64,000 bases of DNA from positions 310,001 to 374,000 of the forward strand of contig NZ_CP112932.1 in the NCBI RefSeq assembly GCF_034366785.1, written 5' to 3'. This stretch comes from Candidatus Trichorickettsia mobilis. Lineage in GTDB: Bacteria; Pseudomonadota; Alphaproteobacteria; Rickettsiales; Rickettsiaceae. The notes under the pieces were generated by a model. The model was given only the letters and a program-made list of their open reading frames with translations, was not told where the DNA came from and searched no databases. Shown here in pieces: positions 51,041 to 60,840 of this stretch. Each line of letters starts with the position of its first letter. Position 1 is the first letter of the stretch. The position numbers were made by a program, and so were the translations under genes.

Positions 51041-52783
51041 ATGTATATCCATCAATCCTTAAAATTAACAAAATACATAAAACTCTATAAACAGGATATC
51101 ATCATTGTAATGATATCTATAATAAGTGTATCCGGATCTTTACTGATGCTGGGACAAGCATTCAAACAGCTTATTGATAATGGTTTAACTACAAAATATA
51201 TTTCTTCAGTCAATAATTCAATATCACTAATTTGTCTGCTAATCATAATCTTTGGTATCAGCAGTTTTTTTCGCTCCTATTTTATAAATAAAGTTGCAGA
51301 GAAAATTACCGCTAAAATTAGAAACGAAGCCGTCATCAATCTACTGCGGCTTGATATTTCTTACTTTGAGGACTCCAAAATCGGCAATATCATCTCCTGT
51401 CTTATTGCAGATGTTGAATTAATCGCAAAACTGATTATCGATTTACTATCATTTGTGGTACGTAATTTGTTGATGCTAATCGGCAGTATGGGACTGATGT
51501 TTATTCATAGCACCAAACTTTCTTTAATCGTACTCAGTGTAATACCGCTGTTATTGATCCCGATACTAAAGCTTGGACGCCATGTGAGAGCTTTATCAAA
51601 AAATGCTTTAACCTTGCAAGGCGATATTGCTGCCAATTTAACAGAAAATTTTACTAATATTCATACTTTATACGCTTTTAATCAGCAACAACGCAAAATC
51701 AATGAATTTATTGATCAAACCAATATTTATCTTCAATATGCTTCAAGTAGATTAAAAATTAGAGCAATATTTTTTGCTGGTTCGATCTCGGTAGTGTTAG
51801 CTGCAATTACTCTAGTAATATGGGTTGGTAGTAAAGATATTGTTACCAATAGTATTTCTTCAGGTCAAATGATCTCTTTTATTTATTACGCTATTATCGC
51901 TGGCATGAGCGCCGGCGGCATTGCAGAATTTATCGGCGAAGCACAAAAACCATATGCTGCAGTAGAGCGAGTATTTGATCTGCTAAACTTAAAGCCTCAA
52001 CGACAATTGGATACGCATGCTAATATTACTCTAGTAACTAGCACAAATAATATTACATTCAACAATGTAAGTTTTTCATACCCTAGTCGACCACTGATCA
52101 AAATACTAAATAATATTACATTTAAAATTCACGCTGGTCAGTTTATAGGAATTGTTGGCAGATCCGGAGCCGGCAAAAGCACTATAATGCAATTGCTATT
52201 AAAATTTTATCTCCCTACCACTGGTAATATTATGATTGGTAATCAGGATATCGCTACAACAGATACTATAGAAGTACGTAAATTAATTGCATATGTACCT
52301 CAAGATCCTAGTATTTTTTCTGGTACGATTAGATCCAATATCGCTTTCTCCAAACCAGATGCACATGAAGAAGAGATAATTCACGCAGCAACTGTTACCG
52401 GTATTATGGATTTTGTCCACGACTTAAAAGATGGGTTAAATACGCAAATTGGCGAAAAAGGAGTTAGGCTATCTGGTGGACAAAAACAACGTATAGCCAT
52501 TAGCAGAGCTATCCTATACCAACCAGAAATTTTATTACTTGATGAAGCCACAAGCGCCTTAGACAGCGAAAGTGAACAAAGATTATTCGCTGAATTACAA
52601 AATTTTATGCGTAGTAAAACTATAATTTCAATTGCTCATAGAATTTCAACCATCGAAAACGCTGATGAGATATTGGTAATAGATAAAGGAGCTCTGAGTG
52701 CTAGAGGTACTCATGATCAGTTATTAACAACCTCCAATATATATCGTATTCTATGTGAAGAACAAATAATCAGCTTTACTTAG
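51041..52783 (+). CDS. ABC transporter, fused permease-ATPase (MsbA/ABCB type)
   Basis: The 580 residues contain six membrane helices in about 20-300 (MDR-type exporter domain with LLRLDISYFEDSKIGNIISCL) and an ATPase domain with Walker A GIVGRSGAGKSTIMQLL near 375, signature RLSGGQKQR near 480, Walker B ILLLDEATSALDSE and H-loop IAHRIST. It acts as a homodimeric exporter in the inner membrane. A lipid or lipopeptide substrate is likely, but MsbA identity is not proved. Confidence 0.9.
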   Translation: MYIHQSLKLTKYIKLYKQDIIIVMISIISVSGSLLMLGQAFKQLIDNGLTTKYISSVNNSISLICLLIIIFGISSFFRSYFINKVAEKITAKIRNEAVINLLRLDISYFEDSKIGNIISCLIADVELIAKLIIDLLSFVVRNLLMLIGSMGLMFIHSTKLSLIVLSVIPLLLIPILKLGRHVRALSKNALTLQGDIAANLTENFTNIHTLYAFNQQQRKINEFIDQTNIYLQYASSRLKIRAIFFAGSISVVLAAITLVIWVGSKDIVTNSISSGQMISFIYYAIIAGMSAGGIAEFIGEAQKPYAAVERVFDLLNLKPQRQLDTHANITLVTSTNNITFNNVSFSYPSRPLIKILNNITFKIHAGQFIGIVGRSGAGKSTIMQLLLKFYLPTTGNIMIGNQDIATTDTIEVRKLIAYVPQDPSIFSGTIRSNIAFSKPDAHEEEIIHAATVTGIMDFVHDLKDGLNTQIGEKGVRLSGGQKQRIAISRAILYQPEILLLDEATSALDSESEQRLFAELQNFMRSKTIISIAHRISTIENADEILVIDKGALSARGTHDQLLTTSNIYRILCEEQIISFT

Positions 52784-52901
52784 AAGCGATGAGTTTTATT
52801 AAAATTTTGTCATATAATAGCTAAAGTCAGTAGGTGGCGCATACATACGAATCAAGTTAGATAATAAGTCGACAGTTGATCGTCTGAGCGCCCTAACTCT
52901 A

Positions 52902-52936
52902 CGTCATTGCGAGACCATTTATGGTCTCGTAATGAC
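52902..52936. repeat. small palindrome CGTCATTGCGAGACCA / TGGTCTCGTAATGACG
   Basis: 16-bp arms with one mismatch enclose ATT. The CGTCATTGCGAG core recurs at 55136 and, partly, at 58218. It sits inside a 430-bp gap that otherwise holds only the short open fragment below. Confidence 0.65.
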
Positions 52937-52947
52937 GATTCAGTATA

Positions 52948-53073
52948 ATCTCTTCTTTTCTTAAATCTAACAACTGACGCTATAGGAAGCGATAAGCAGC
53001 AAGAAAAAATTTTTAAAGAGTTGGAACAATTTCTTAAAGCACAAAATATAAACAACCAATTACACATGTTTTA
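52948..53073 (+). pseudogene. possible C-terminal fragment of a lost gene
   Basis: A 41-codon open stretch without an ATG, beginning right after the palindrome, encodes SDKQQEKIFKELEQFLKAQ and ends NINNQLHMF-stop. The composition is protein-like and helical. It could be the remains of a gene cut by the repeat, or chance. No family is recognised. Confidence 0.25.
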
Positions 53074-53214
53074 ATATAAATACATCTATTATATTATTAT
53101 TATTCTATCATTTCTTCCTTGCATTACCACTAAAAGTAACCTACGATTGAATTAAGCGTGAAATATCAAACCTTCTTGCTCAATTAATTACTAAAATATA
53201 TTGAGGTTACTGTT

Positions 53215-53757
53215 ATGAAAAGATATCACAATATTTCAGACATACTTAATACAATTCCAAATTCCTATGTTGCATCATATAAAGCTCAGCAACGAGCAGA
53301 AACAGATGAAGTTATCGCTATACATCAAAAATATGGAATTTTCCCTTATCCAGGCACTTGCAAATCTATATCATTATATGATAAAGAAGTTACAGATATG
53401 GGTATAACTCTATTAGAAAACATTAATAAAACAATAAATACTTGTGTAACCATAAAAAAAGGGCAACAATATGATTCATGGGATTATAGTGCGTGGGAAT
53501 TGCGTGCAAAGATTTGCAATACACCGGGTATTCATACCAAAACAAACGAATTTAAAAAACATTTAGAATTTTATAAGGCTCAATTAAGCAACTATGCATC
53601 TCAGATAGCCAAGTCTTCCAGTATGGCTGATGCTGATCAAATAGCAGTCGGAATGACCAAATATCATGATGATCATATTGGAACTCTCTATGCCGAAAGT
53701 CGACAAGCCTTAGATGATTTTCAGGTAGATATAATGGGTGTTAATGTTGTTGATTAA
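53215..53757 (+). CDS. hypothetical protein, 180 aa
   Basis: I do not recognise a family. The protein is soluble and helical with no signal peptide. It contains three cysteines and motifs such as YGIFPYPGTCKSISLYDKEV and SWDYSAWELRAKICNTPG. A GAGG ribosome-binding site precedes the ATG. It forms a tandem pair with the next gene (35 bp apart), with no conserved neighbours. Standing among repeats, it looks like an accessory or effector candidate, but nothing visible shows secretion. Confidence 0.65.
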   Translation: MKRYHNISDILNTIPNSYVASYKAQQRAETDEVIAIHQKYGIFPYPGTCKSISLYDKEVTDMGITLLENINKTINTCVTIKKGQQYDSWDYSAWELRAKICNTPGIHTKTNEFKKHLEFYKAQLSNYASQIAKSSSMADADQIAVGMTKYHDDHIGTLYAESRQALDDFQVDIMGVNVVD

Positions 53758-53792
53758 TTCTGAAAAATAATTGATATAAAAAGAAGAACTTT

Positions 53793-54623
53793 ATGACACT
53801 AAGAATTAATTTAAGTAATCAAATAACAAACTTGTCATTAATTAAAAAACAATTAAATGACAAAACAAACATAGCACAAACAGATGTTAAAGAAGCAGTT
53901 TCTATATCTCGCACAGGTATAGAAACTGCTAAATCTTCAGCAACTTCTTCAAGTGTAAATTTGGCTCAAAGACAAATTGAGCCAAATTTACATAAAGAAA
54001 CTGTTATACAACTACAACAGCTTCAAGAATTCACAGTTGTTCAAATACAATCACAAAATGACGATATTGATTTTAACGGTGTACCTCGTTTAAGTTGGCT
54101 TAAAGGTAGAGATGATGTGTTATATAATCAGAAAATAGCATCTCTTTCTAGAGGTGCTGCTTCAATGAAAGCTTTTAGTGAAATTGTTGCAAGAACTAAA
54201 AATGATATAGTTATTAGTAAAGAAGACTGGCAAGCTATTGAATATAGTATTTCAGGATTTCAGAATGGGTTAGCAATTAATCAAGAAAACAAAGCAAAAA
54301 CTAATGACCCCATCGTCCATAAAGTATTAGATTATATAATGCCAAAATCACAACAACGTTTAAATCTGTTAAAGGAGTTTTTATCTACAAAAGTAAAAGT
54401 TCCTGATACTGAAGAAACAGCTGCACTCGAGACCTTTGATATTAAATTTAATTTAGATATTCAAACACAAACCAACTTCTCTAACGAGAAAACAACTGAG
54501 TTATTGGAGTTTTTAGCAAAAGATTTAAGATGGTACGAATGGTACTTAAGAGATGAAGATTTAACTTCTTTAAGCTATTTTCAATTATCATTGTCACAAT
54601 CAGTCACTTATGTCTGCTCTTGA
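53793..54623 (+). CDS. hypothetical protein, 276 aa
   Basis: No family is recognised. The first 90 residues are Ser/Thr/Ala-rich and low complexity. The rest is helical (LQQLQEFTVVQIQSQ, SRGAASMKAFSEIVA, KSQQRLNLLKEFLS), ending YLRDEDLTSLSYFQLSLSQS. There is no membrane segment or signal peptide. The coding sequence contains a perfect 15-bp hairpin at 53954-53990. AGAAGAAC serves as ribosome-binding site. It probably shares a transcript with the 180-residue gene upstream. Confidence 0.65.
   Translation: MTLRINLSNQITNLSLIKKQLNDKTNIAQTDVKEAVSISRTGIETAKSSATSSSVNLAQRQIEPNLHKETVIQLQQLQEFTVVQIQSQNDDIDFNGVPRLSWLKGRDDVLYNQKIASLSRGAASMKAFSEIVARTKNDIVISKEDWQAIEYSISGFQNGLAINQENKAKTNDPIVHKVLDYIMPKSQQRLNLLKEFLSTKVKVPDTEETAALETFDIKFNLDIQTQTNFSNEKTTELLEFLAKDLRWYEWYLRDEDLTSLSYFQLSLSQSVTYVCS
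53954..53990. repeat. hairpin inside the 276-aa gene
   Basis: GTAAATTTGGCTCAA (53954-53968) and TTGAGCCAAATTTAC (53976-53990) pair perfectly with a 7-nt loop. It encodes VNLAQRQIEPNLH and may be a small palindromic insertion that preserved the frame. Confidence 0.6.
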
Positions 54624-54707
54624 TGAGACTATATTAAACGTTAGTGCAACCAAGAGGTCTCTGCAAACGAGTTATATGCGAATATGTCATTAAAATAGCT
54701 TAGGTAT

Positions 54708-54929
54708 CTATTGTTCACGTCCCCGGCAAACCTTTGCTGTATCAGCTATACAGATGGTGAGTTTGACAACAAACCGCTTCCACGATGTCATTCCAAGCAA
54801 CGGCGGGAATCCAGCGTACATCTAAGCATTTGAGGCTTTTATTACTAGATTCCCGCCGTTGCTTGGAATGACATCGAGTGCATTAATAAGACTAGTATAG
54901 ATATATCATACATCTGCGGTTTGCAGACC
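54708..54929 (-). repeat. about 220-bp repeat family 3, copy 2, with a perfect inner stem
   Basis: This is the reverse-complement counterpart of 31586-31806. Its inner stem pairs GATGTCATTCCAAGCAACGG (54784 on) with CCGTTGCTTGGAATGACATC (ending about 54874). Outer ends AGAGGTCTCTGCAAAC (about 54651) and GTTTGCAGACCCCT (about 54919) look like terminal inverted repeats, so the complete element may span 54651-54932. Confidence 0.75.
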
Positions 54930-55135
54930 CCTGAATCAACTATGTTTGCAATAAAAATTTAAACTAAAAATATTTAAATTTTTATTGCTGCACACCCCAC
55001 ATTAAAATCACACAATTTAGCGTTAGCGATGACAATAATTTTACGCATCAAAGCCGTTAATGCGACCATCTTTTTTTTGCCTCGATTGATCATTTTCTCA
55101 TAAAAATGAACAACCTTGCTTGATGCTACCACACT

Positions 55136-55222
55136 CCGTCATTGCGAGCCTAAGGCGAAGCAATCCGGTTATAGTTACTCATTTTACTGGATTGCTTCGG
55201 GCTTTAGCCCTCGCAATGACGG
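55136..55222. repeat. REP-like element CCGTCATTGCGAG ... CTCGCAATGACGG
   Basis: 13-bp perfect ends enclose GCGAAGCAATCCGG and CTGGATTGCTTCGG, giving a long stem. CTCAGCTCAGACG and GTTCATTGAACACTCTC follow, the same trio of motifs as at 27089-27210. The whole region 54624-55309 holds only such repeats. Confidence 0.75.
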
Positions 55223-55309
55223 AGGCGGCTAAAACTCCTCAGCTCAGACGGGTTTATATTGCTTCATTTCCTTAACTTGACGCGTATGGTTCATTGAACA
55301 CTCTCGTTG

Positions 55310-56629
55310 TTATTGCTCTTTTGTCTCACTAACTATAATATCATTGGCCTTATACCAATTAGGAGAATGTAGTTTAAAGCCTTTGATTGCAGCACGAGCT
55401 AATCTTTGCGCTTCCAGCACATTACCGGTTTTATATGCTAGCATTGCCAAGCTAAGTAGGCTTTCTGCTTGACGACCTGTTTGTTCATAATAAACAGCAA
55501 GATAATACAATACTACCGGATTATCATTTTCTTTTTCTGCAATTCGTTGCAAACTCTGATAAAACGTCTGCATCTTTTCCGCTTGATGTTCGTATATAGT
55601 AATACCGACAATAGCCTGACCCAACTTAATCAATAAATCATTTGGCCTTAATTTTGCTGCTATCGTATAAAAAGTTAAGGCTTCCTTTTTACCGAACTCG
55701 AATAAAATCTGCCCTTTTAGCTCATTATAAAAAGGATCATTAGGTTTTAATGCTAATAACTGATCAATGTGCAAGATCGAATTATTAAAATCACTCATTC
55801 GAAAATATATGATAGCTTTAATATAATGTCTAATTTCTGAATTATATTCTTGCAACTGATTATCAGATAATTTTTTAGGATCTATAGTAAAAGCCAATAA
55901 TTTTGCTGCACTTCTAGCAAATTTATATTCTAGATCTGCAGCATTACTACTATTTTTAAATTTAGATTTTTGATAAAAATTTCGTAAAAGTACAAGTCGC
56001 TCACGACTCGATGGATGGGTTTGATCATATGGATTAACAAAAGTGCCATGATGCTGTTGTTCCATATATTCAAAGAAACTAATCATCCCTTTACAACTAT
56101 TGCCGCTACTTTCGAGTAATCTCAGTGCTGTTTGATCAGCTGCAGACTCAAACCCTCTGGAATAAGATAATAATGACCGTTCAGAAAAATGGATACCACC
56201 TAACACCATTGCACTAGCAAGCTCAACATTACCACTGAGGCTACTTGCCAAACCAACTGCAATAGAAGATAGTGCCACTTTATTATAAATATCAATATTC
56301 TCTGCTTGCCGAACCACGTGTCGACCTACTATATGCCCTATTTCATGAGCTATAACTCCACGAATTACATCTATCTCTGGAAATTTACTGATCAGGCCGC
56401 TATAAATATAAATTTGATTGCCACCTGCAGTAAAAGCATTTAACTCATTACTATTTACCAGATAAATTTTGACTTCCAGTTTTGCAGCTCTGATTATTGG
56501 ATCTGCAATTGCACGAATAGTTTCTTCTATTTCAGAATCTCTGATAATATTATTACCAATAGTCGTGATAGGCACAATAATACTTAAAAGAAATAGTAAT
56601 ATATTTTGTAACATAGGTGTTTTGTACAA
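55310..56629 (-). CDS. bepA: BepA-like M48 metalloprotease with TPR domain
   Basis: The 439 residues have a signal peptide (hydrophobic 8-24), a zinc-protease domain with HEIGHIVGRHVVRQ near 90-103 and a third ligand in GFESAADQTAL near 160. Tetratricopeptide repeats follow from about 265 to the end (ALKPNDPFYNELKGQILFEFG and similar). BepA degrades or assists stalled LptD and BAM substrates in the periplasm. An LptD gene lies 2 kb away. Residues DPxxxS between domains (HPSSRERL) are conserved. Confidence 0.92.
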   Translation of the reverse strand: MYKTPMLQNILLFLLSIIVPITTIGNNIIRDSEIEETIRAIADPIIRAAKLEVKIYLVNSNELNAFTAGGNQIYIYSGLISKFPEIDVIRGVIAHEIGHIVGRHVVRQAENIDIYNKVALSSIAVGLASSLSGNVELASAMVLGGIHFSERSLLSYSRGFESAADQTALRLLESSGNSCKGMISFFEYMEQQHHGTFVNPYDQTHPSSRERLVLLRNFYQKSKFKNSSNAADLEYKFARSAAKLLAFTIDPKKLSDNQLQEYNSEIRHYIKAIIYFRMSDFNNSILHIDQLLALKPNDPFYNELKGQILFEFGKKEALTFYTIAAKLRPNDLLIKLGQAIVGITIYEHQAEKMQTFYQSLQRIAEKENDNPVVLYYLAVYYEQTGRQAESLLSLAMLAYKTGNVLEAQRLARAAIKGFKLHSPNWYKANDIIVSETKEQ

Positions 56630-56695
56630 ATTACTTGAAAAAGTATGAAATTTATATCAGATTTCAATCCACAATTAAAATGTCGAGTACTATAT

Positions 56696-57421
56696 ATGTC
56701 TAAACTAGCAATAATCACTGGTGGTACCAGAGGCATTGGCGCTGCTATTTCAATAGCTCTGAAGGAGCAAGGATTTACCGTAATAGCAAATTACCATAAC
56801 AATCATGAAGCAGCAAATAAATTTGCAGCAGCAACGAATATTAAAATAAAAAATTGGAATGTGGCAAACTATGATGAATGCATAAAAACTGTACAAATCA
56901 TTGAAGCAGAATTCAATAAACCAGTCAGTATATTAATAAACAACGCCGGTATTACTAAAGATAGTATGCTACATAAAATGTCTAAAGCAGATTGGCAAGA
57001 TGTAATTAACATTAATCTTACCTCCTGCTTTAATATGTGTAGCGCCGTTATTAATCAAATGCGCAACCAAAATTACGGCAGGATAATCAACATAAGTTCT
57101 ATTAATGGTCAAGCTGGTCAGTTAGGCCAAACTAACTATTCAGCAGCCAAAGCTGGTATTATTGGATTCACTAAAGCCTTGGCTCGTGAATCTGCTACAA
57201 AAAATATTACCGTCAACTGCATCTCTCCCGGCTACACTCAAACAGAAATGGTAGAAAAAATGTCTATGGAGGTATTAGAAAAGATAGTTTCACTAATTCC
57301 AATGAAGCGATTGGGGCAACCAGCAGAAATAGCACGAGCCGCTGTTTTTTTATGCGCTGAGGAAGCAGGCTTTATTACCGGAGAAACTTTATCGATTAAT
57401 GGTGGACATAATATGTTTTGA
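56696..57421 (+). CDS. phaB: acetoacetyl-CoA reductase PhaB-type short-chain dehydrogenase
   Basis: The 241-residue SDR has the NADPH motif TGGTRGIGAAIS near 8-19, NNAGI near 86, catalytic Ser in INISSINGQAGQ near 138 and YSAAKAG near 152. The GQxGQxNYSAAKAG and SINGGHNMF features favour PhaB/PhbB over FabG. It reduces acetoacetyl-CoA to 3-hydroxybutyryl-CoA. ATG 56696 was chosen over an in-frame ATG at 56645 because family similarity begins at MSKLAIITGG. FabG activity remains the alternative. Confidence 0.85.
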   Translation: MSKLAIITGGTRGIGAAISIALKEQGFTVIANYHNNHEAANKFAAATNIKIKNWNVANYDECIKTVQIIEAEFNKPVSILINNAGITKDSMLHKMSKADWQDVININLTSCFNMCSAVINQMRNQNYGRIINISSINGQAGQLGQTNYSAAKAGIIGFTKALARESATKNITVNCISPGYTQTEMVEKMSMEVLEKIVSLIPMKRLGQPAEIARAAVFLCAEEAGFITGETLSINGGHNMF

Positions 57422-57568
57422 GCATGTTAATAACGTAAAAATTTATATCATTTTATTCTTGCGTTACCTAATTGCTAGTTATGACAATCAAATAACATTT
57501 GACTTTGGCTATGGTAATTTATATACTGCAAAGCGAAATTTTAACTTATATAAAGATGAGAAAGATAC

Positions 57569-58186
57569 GTGACTAAAATAATCAAGTCTAAATATAAAGC
57601 AAGTAGAAGACTAGGAGTGAGTCTCTGGGGTAACGGTAAAGACGCTTTTAATACTAAAAATTATCGCCCAGGCCAACATGGACAAAACGCCATGATTAAA
57701 GTATCAGACTATGGTTTACATCTAAAAGCTAAACAAAGACTTAAAGCTCATTATGGCCGAGTCAATGAAAGACAGTTTCGTAATATATTTACATTAGCTT
57801 TAAAAATGAAAGGAAATACCGGCGAAAATTTTGTTGGCCTTTTAGAGAGTAGACTAGATGCTGTAGTTTATAGAATGAATTTAGCTCCCACTATCTTTGC
57901 AGCAAGACAATTAGTATCGCATGGACATATCATAATTAATGGCAAACGAGTTAATATACCTAGCCAAAGACTAAATGACGGAGATATTATAGAATTAAAA
58001 AATAACTCCAAACAAATTCCTATAATCTTAGAAACTGCAACTAAAGCAGAAAGGACTGTTCCTGGCTATTTAACTTTTGATCAAACCACAATGTCAGGAA
58101 AATTTGTCAGAGTTCCAATGATTTCTGATGTACCTTATCCTTTTGATCCTGATGTGCAGTTGGTTGTTGAGTTATATTCAAGATAA
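57569..58186 (+). CDS. rpsD: 30S ribosomal protein S4
   Basis: The 205-residue protein starts at GTG with GAGAAAGA upstream. It has [24 protein letters not shown] and the S4 domain [37 protein letters not shown]. It is a primary 16S binder at the 5' domain. A lone rpsD away from other ribosomal genes is typical of Rickettsiales. No ATG alternative lies near. Confidence 0.97.
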   Translation: MTKIIKSKYKASRRLGVSLWGNGKDAFNTKNYRPGQHGQNAMIKVSDYGLHLKAKQRLKAHYGRVNERQFRNIFTLALKMKGNTGENFVGLLESRLDAVVYRMNLAPTIFAARQLVSHGHIIINGKRVNIPSQRLNDGDIIELKNNSKQIPIILETATKAERTVPGYLTFDQTTMSGKFVRVPMISDVPYPFDPDVQLVVELYSR

Positions 58187-58426
58187 TTGGAGAGTATTCA
58201 ATGAACTGTATCAAACATCATTGCGATGGTTGTGCCTGAAGCAATCCAGAAAAACTCGGTGAGCCAATTGACTGAATTGCTTCGACTATACATGGTCTCG
58301 CAATAACAAGTATTACTTTAATTGACATAGTTCATTGCACAGTTTCATATAATATCATCTAGGAATACATAATATTGTCCCGGAATACATAATGTCGTCT
58401 CAGAATACACTAGTGTCGTACGAACA

Positions 58427-58509
58427 CAGACAATGTCATCCCGAATTTGTTTCGGGATCCTATGAAGTCTTGATGAGATTACGAAACAAGTTCGGGATGA
58501 CATTGTCTG
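58427..58509. repeat. palindromic element with CATCCCGAA core ahead of lptD
   Basis: CAGACAATGTCATCCCGAA pairs with TTCGGGATGACATTGTCTG, with an inner GTTTCGGGATC / GATTACGAAAC stem. It is the same core as in addA and the rpoB-rpoC hairpin. The translated frame through it gives CHPEFVSGSYEVLM, almost the addA insert peptide. A GAAGCAATCCAG repeat precedes it at 58196-58340. Together they fill 58187-58647. Confidence 0.8.
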
Positions 58510-58647
58510 TACCTCCTCAACTTCAAGAGTTGGCAGAAAAACGAGTGGTGCTCAAGCTTCGTGCAGTACCTTTGTTTTGTACAAGAGCATTCCGAAGTTT
58601 GATATCCCAAATATTGAAGTTCAAGAGGTATATTTCTGGATGATACT

Positions 58648-60840
58648 GTGTGTTCGTATTACAGATGGTTTAACTCAATTTTTCTTAATACTAAATCGCT
58701 GTTTTTCTTGATTAGCTGTCTACTGATACTAATATTAGTATCAGCAACAGTTACTGCCAAGACTACAATACCTACAGCTAAAACACCTGCATTCATGGTC
58801 GCTGATTTTGTTGAGTATAACGCAACAGAAGAATTTATTTATGCACGTGGTAATATTAAAATCACTATGGATAATTACCTTCTTACTGCAGATAAGATCC
58901 TATATGATATAAACAATGATTTACTATGGGCTGAGGGCAATGTTAAAATTCAAGATGATAAAAAGCAAGTCATATATGGCACTACAGTTTTTTTTAAAGA
59001 TAAATTAAAAGCTGGTCTCATTGCAGATTTTGTATTTAAATTTAGTGATAATACTGTACTTGCTGCTAAACTTGCAGAAAAAGTAAATGCTCAACAAACC
59101 ATTTTAGCTAATACCTGTTTTACCCCATGCAACATACCATCAAGTGGTAAACCGATTTGGCAAATTTCTGCACAACAAACAATAATAGATCTTAACCATC
59201 AAATCATTAGCTACAAAAATCTATTTTTTGAAATATATAATATTCCCGTATTTTATACGCCTTATTTCTCTCATCCCACTCCACATGCCCGCGCTCAATC
59301 AGGAATATTAGTACCTGAAATTAAAAGAAATAAGCTAGGGATTCCACTGTATTTTAGAGCTAAACCAAATATGGATTTCACTTTAACACCTAGATTAGCC
59401 AAGAAATATAACTTATTTGAGTTAGAAGCACGTCATAAAATAAATAATGGTAGTTATACTATTTCAGGTAGTTATGGAAAAATCCCATATAATATTAGAG
59501 ATCAAGGTAAAATAATAAAAAATAGTAATGTCAATCGATACCATCTCTTTGCCTTAGGCTCTTTTTCTCAAGCTAACTATCAATATGGTTTTGATTTAAA
59601 ACGTACCTCCGATAAAGCTTACTTAAGAAATTATTATGAAATGCATGACGCTTATTTAGCTTCAAAACTATATCTTAATAATATACATAATAATAATTAC
59701 TTCTCTGTTGAGGGGTTACATTTTTATGGGTTAAAAGTTGATGATTCTAAATCTACCGATCCATTGATTTTGCCTAAAATTCGAACAAAAAATATAATAA
59801 ATTTAAATGATAATGAAGATTTACAGCTAATTATCAACAATAATACCTCTATGTATCAACAACCAGGAGGCAAACAATTAACTCGTTCTGCTTTAGGGAT
59901 CACTGCAACTAATCAAATTATCACTAGCGATGGTCATTTATTTAATACTAATTTACAAACAAGAAGCGATGCCTACTTTATTAGAAATATGCCTATACCC
60001 AATTCAACTACTAATAATTCAAGCTATAGTAAGACATATGTTCGGCATATCCCTGAATTACAAGTAACTTGGAGAATTCCACTAATGAGTCATTTTGCTT
60101 TATCTCCATATAGGTTTAGCATTGAACCTATCATTTCGACGACTATAGGTCGTGATTTCCAATCTAAAGATCATAAATTTGCATTCATTGATAACAATCG
60201 CTATGAATTATCGGAAAATAATTTATTTCTTGCTAATCGCTACAGCGGTCTTGATTATCATGAATTCGGCAAACGTATAAGCTATGGAGTGAATACAACC
60301 TTGCTTAAGGACACAAATTATTTCAATATATTCTTAGGGCAATTGTTGCATAAACATAATTTCACAAATACTGAAAATGCACAAAATGTTGGCCGATTAG
60401 GAATAAATATTAATAATACTGAATTATTTTATAGATTTAGAAAGAATAAAAAATTTGAAGCGATCATGGAAGAGATAGGAAGTCGTTTTTATAATGATAA
60501 AATACAATATACTCTGAGTTTTATAAAATTAAATAATTTAAAAAAATATTATTTAGTAGATAACAAACAATTATCTACTAATACCAACAATATAAAACAA
60601 GCTCATTCTGACATCCAATATCAATTAACACCATCTTGGTTGATTGGCTATGAAATACAGGTTGATATATCCACCAGGAAACCACAACTATTATACAAAA
60701 GTATCAAGGTGACATATGCTTTTGATTGTGTTAGTATAACCGGCAGATTATATGATGACTATACTTCAGACTATTCTAGAGGTATAACTAAGATAAGAAG
60801 TAAGACTATATCTTTAGGCTTGAAAGTATTAAATATGTGA
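58648..60840 (+). CDS. lptD: LPS-assembly protein LptD
   Basis: The 730-residue protein has a signal peptide (SLFFLISCLLILILVSATVTA), an OstA jellyroll domain (VADFVEYNATEEFIYARGNIKI, LLWAEGNVKI at about 48-110) and the LptD plug/barrel with YTPYFSHPTPHARAQSGILVPE near 205. Tyr/Asn-rich strands follow to the C-terminus. It inserts lipopolysaccharide in the outer membrane. GTG 58648 is the only plausible start before the signal. It overlaps the SurA-like gene, implying coupling. Confidence 0.93.
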   Translation: MCSYYRWFNSIFLNTKSLFFLISCLLILILVSATVTAKTTIPTAKTPAFMVADFVEYNATEEFIYARGNIKITMDNYLLTADKILYDINNDLLWAEGNVKIQDDKKQVIYGTTVFFKDKLKAGLIADFVFKFSDNTVLAAKLAEKVNAQQTILANTCFTPCNIPSSGKPIWQISAQQTIIDLNHQIISYKNLFFEIYNIPVFYTPYFSHPTPHARAQSGILVPEIKRNKLGIPLYFRAKPNMDFTLTPRLAKKYNLFELEARHKINNGSYTISGSYGKIPYNIRDQGKIIKNSNVNRYHLFALGSFSQANYQYGFDLKRTSDKAYLRNYYEMHDAYLASKLYLNNIHNNNYFSVEGLHFYGLKVDDSKSTDPLILPKIRTKNIINLNDNEDLQLIINNNTSMYQQPGGKQLTRSALGITATNQIITSDGHLFNTNLQTRSDAYFIRNMPIPNSTTNNSSYSKTYVRHIPELQVTWRIPLMSHFALSPYRFSIEPIISTTIGRDFQSKDHKFAFIDNNRYELSENNLFLANRYSGLDYHEFGKRISYGVNTTLLKDTNYFNIFLGQLLHKHNFTNTENAQNVGRLGININNTELFYRFRKNKKFEAIMEEIGSRFYNDKIQYTLSFIKLNNLKKYYLVDNKQLSTNTNNIKQAHSDIQYQLTPSWLIGYEIQVDISTRKPQLLYKSIKVTYAFDCVSITGRLYDDYTSDYSRGITKIRSKTISLGLKVLNM

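Noticed and set aside
58392-58643. 83-codon open frame before lptD
   Set aside because: The first half is the palindromic core and the second half shows no family. No ribosome-binding site is present.
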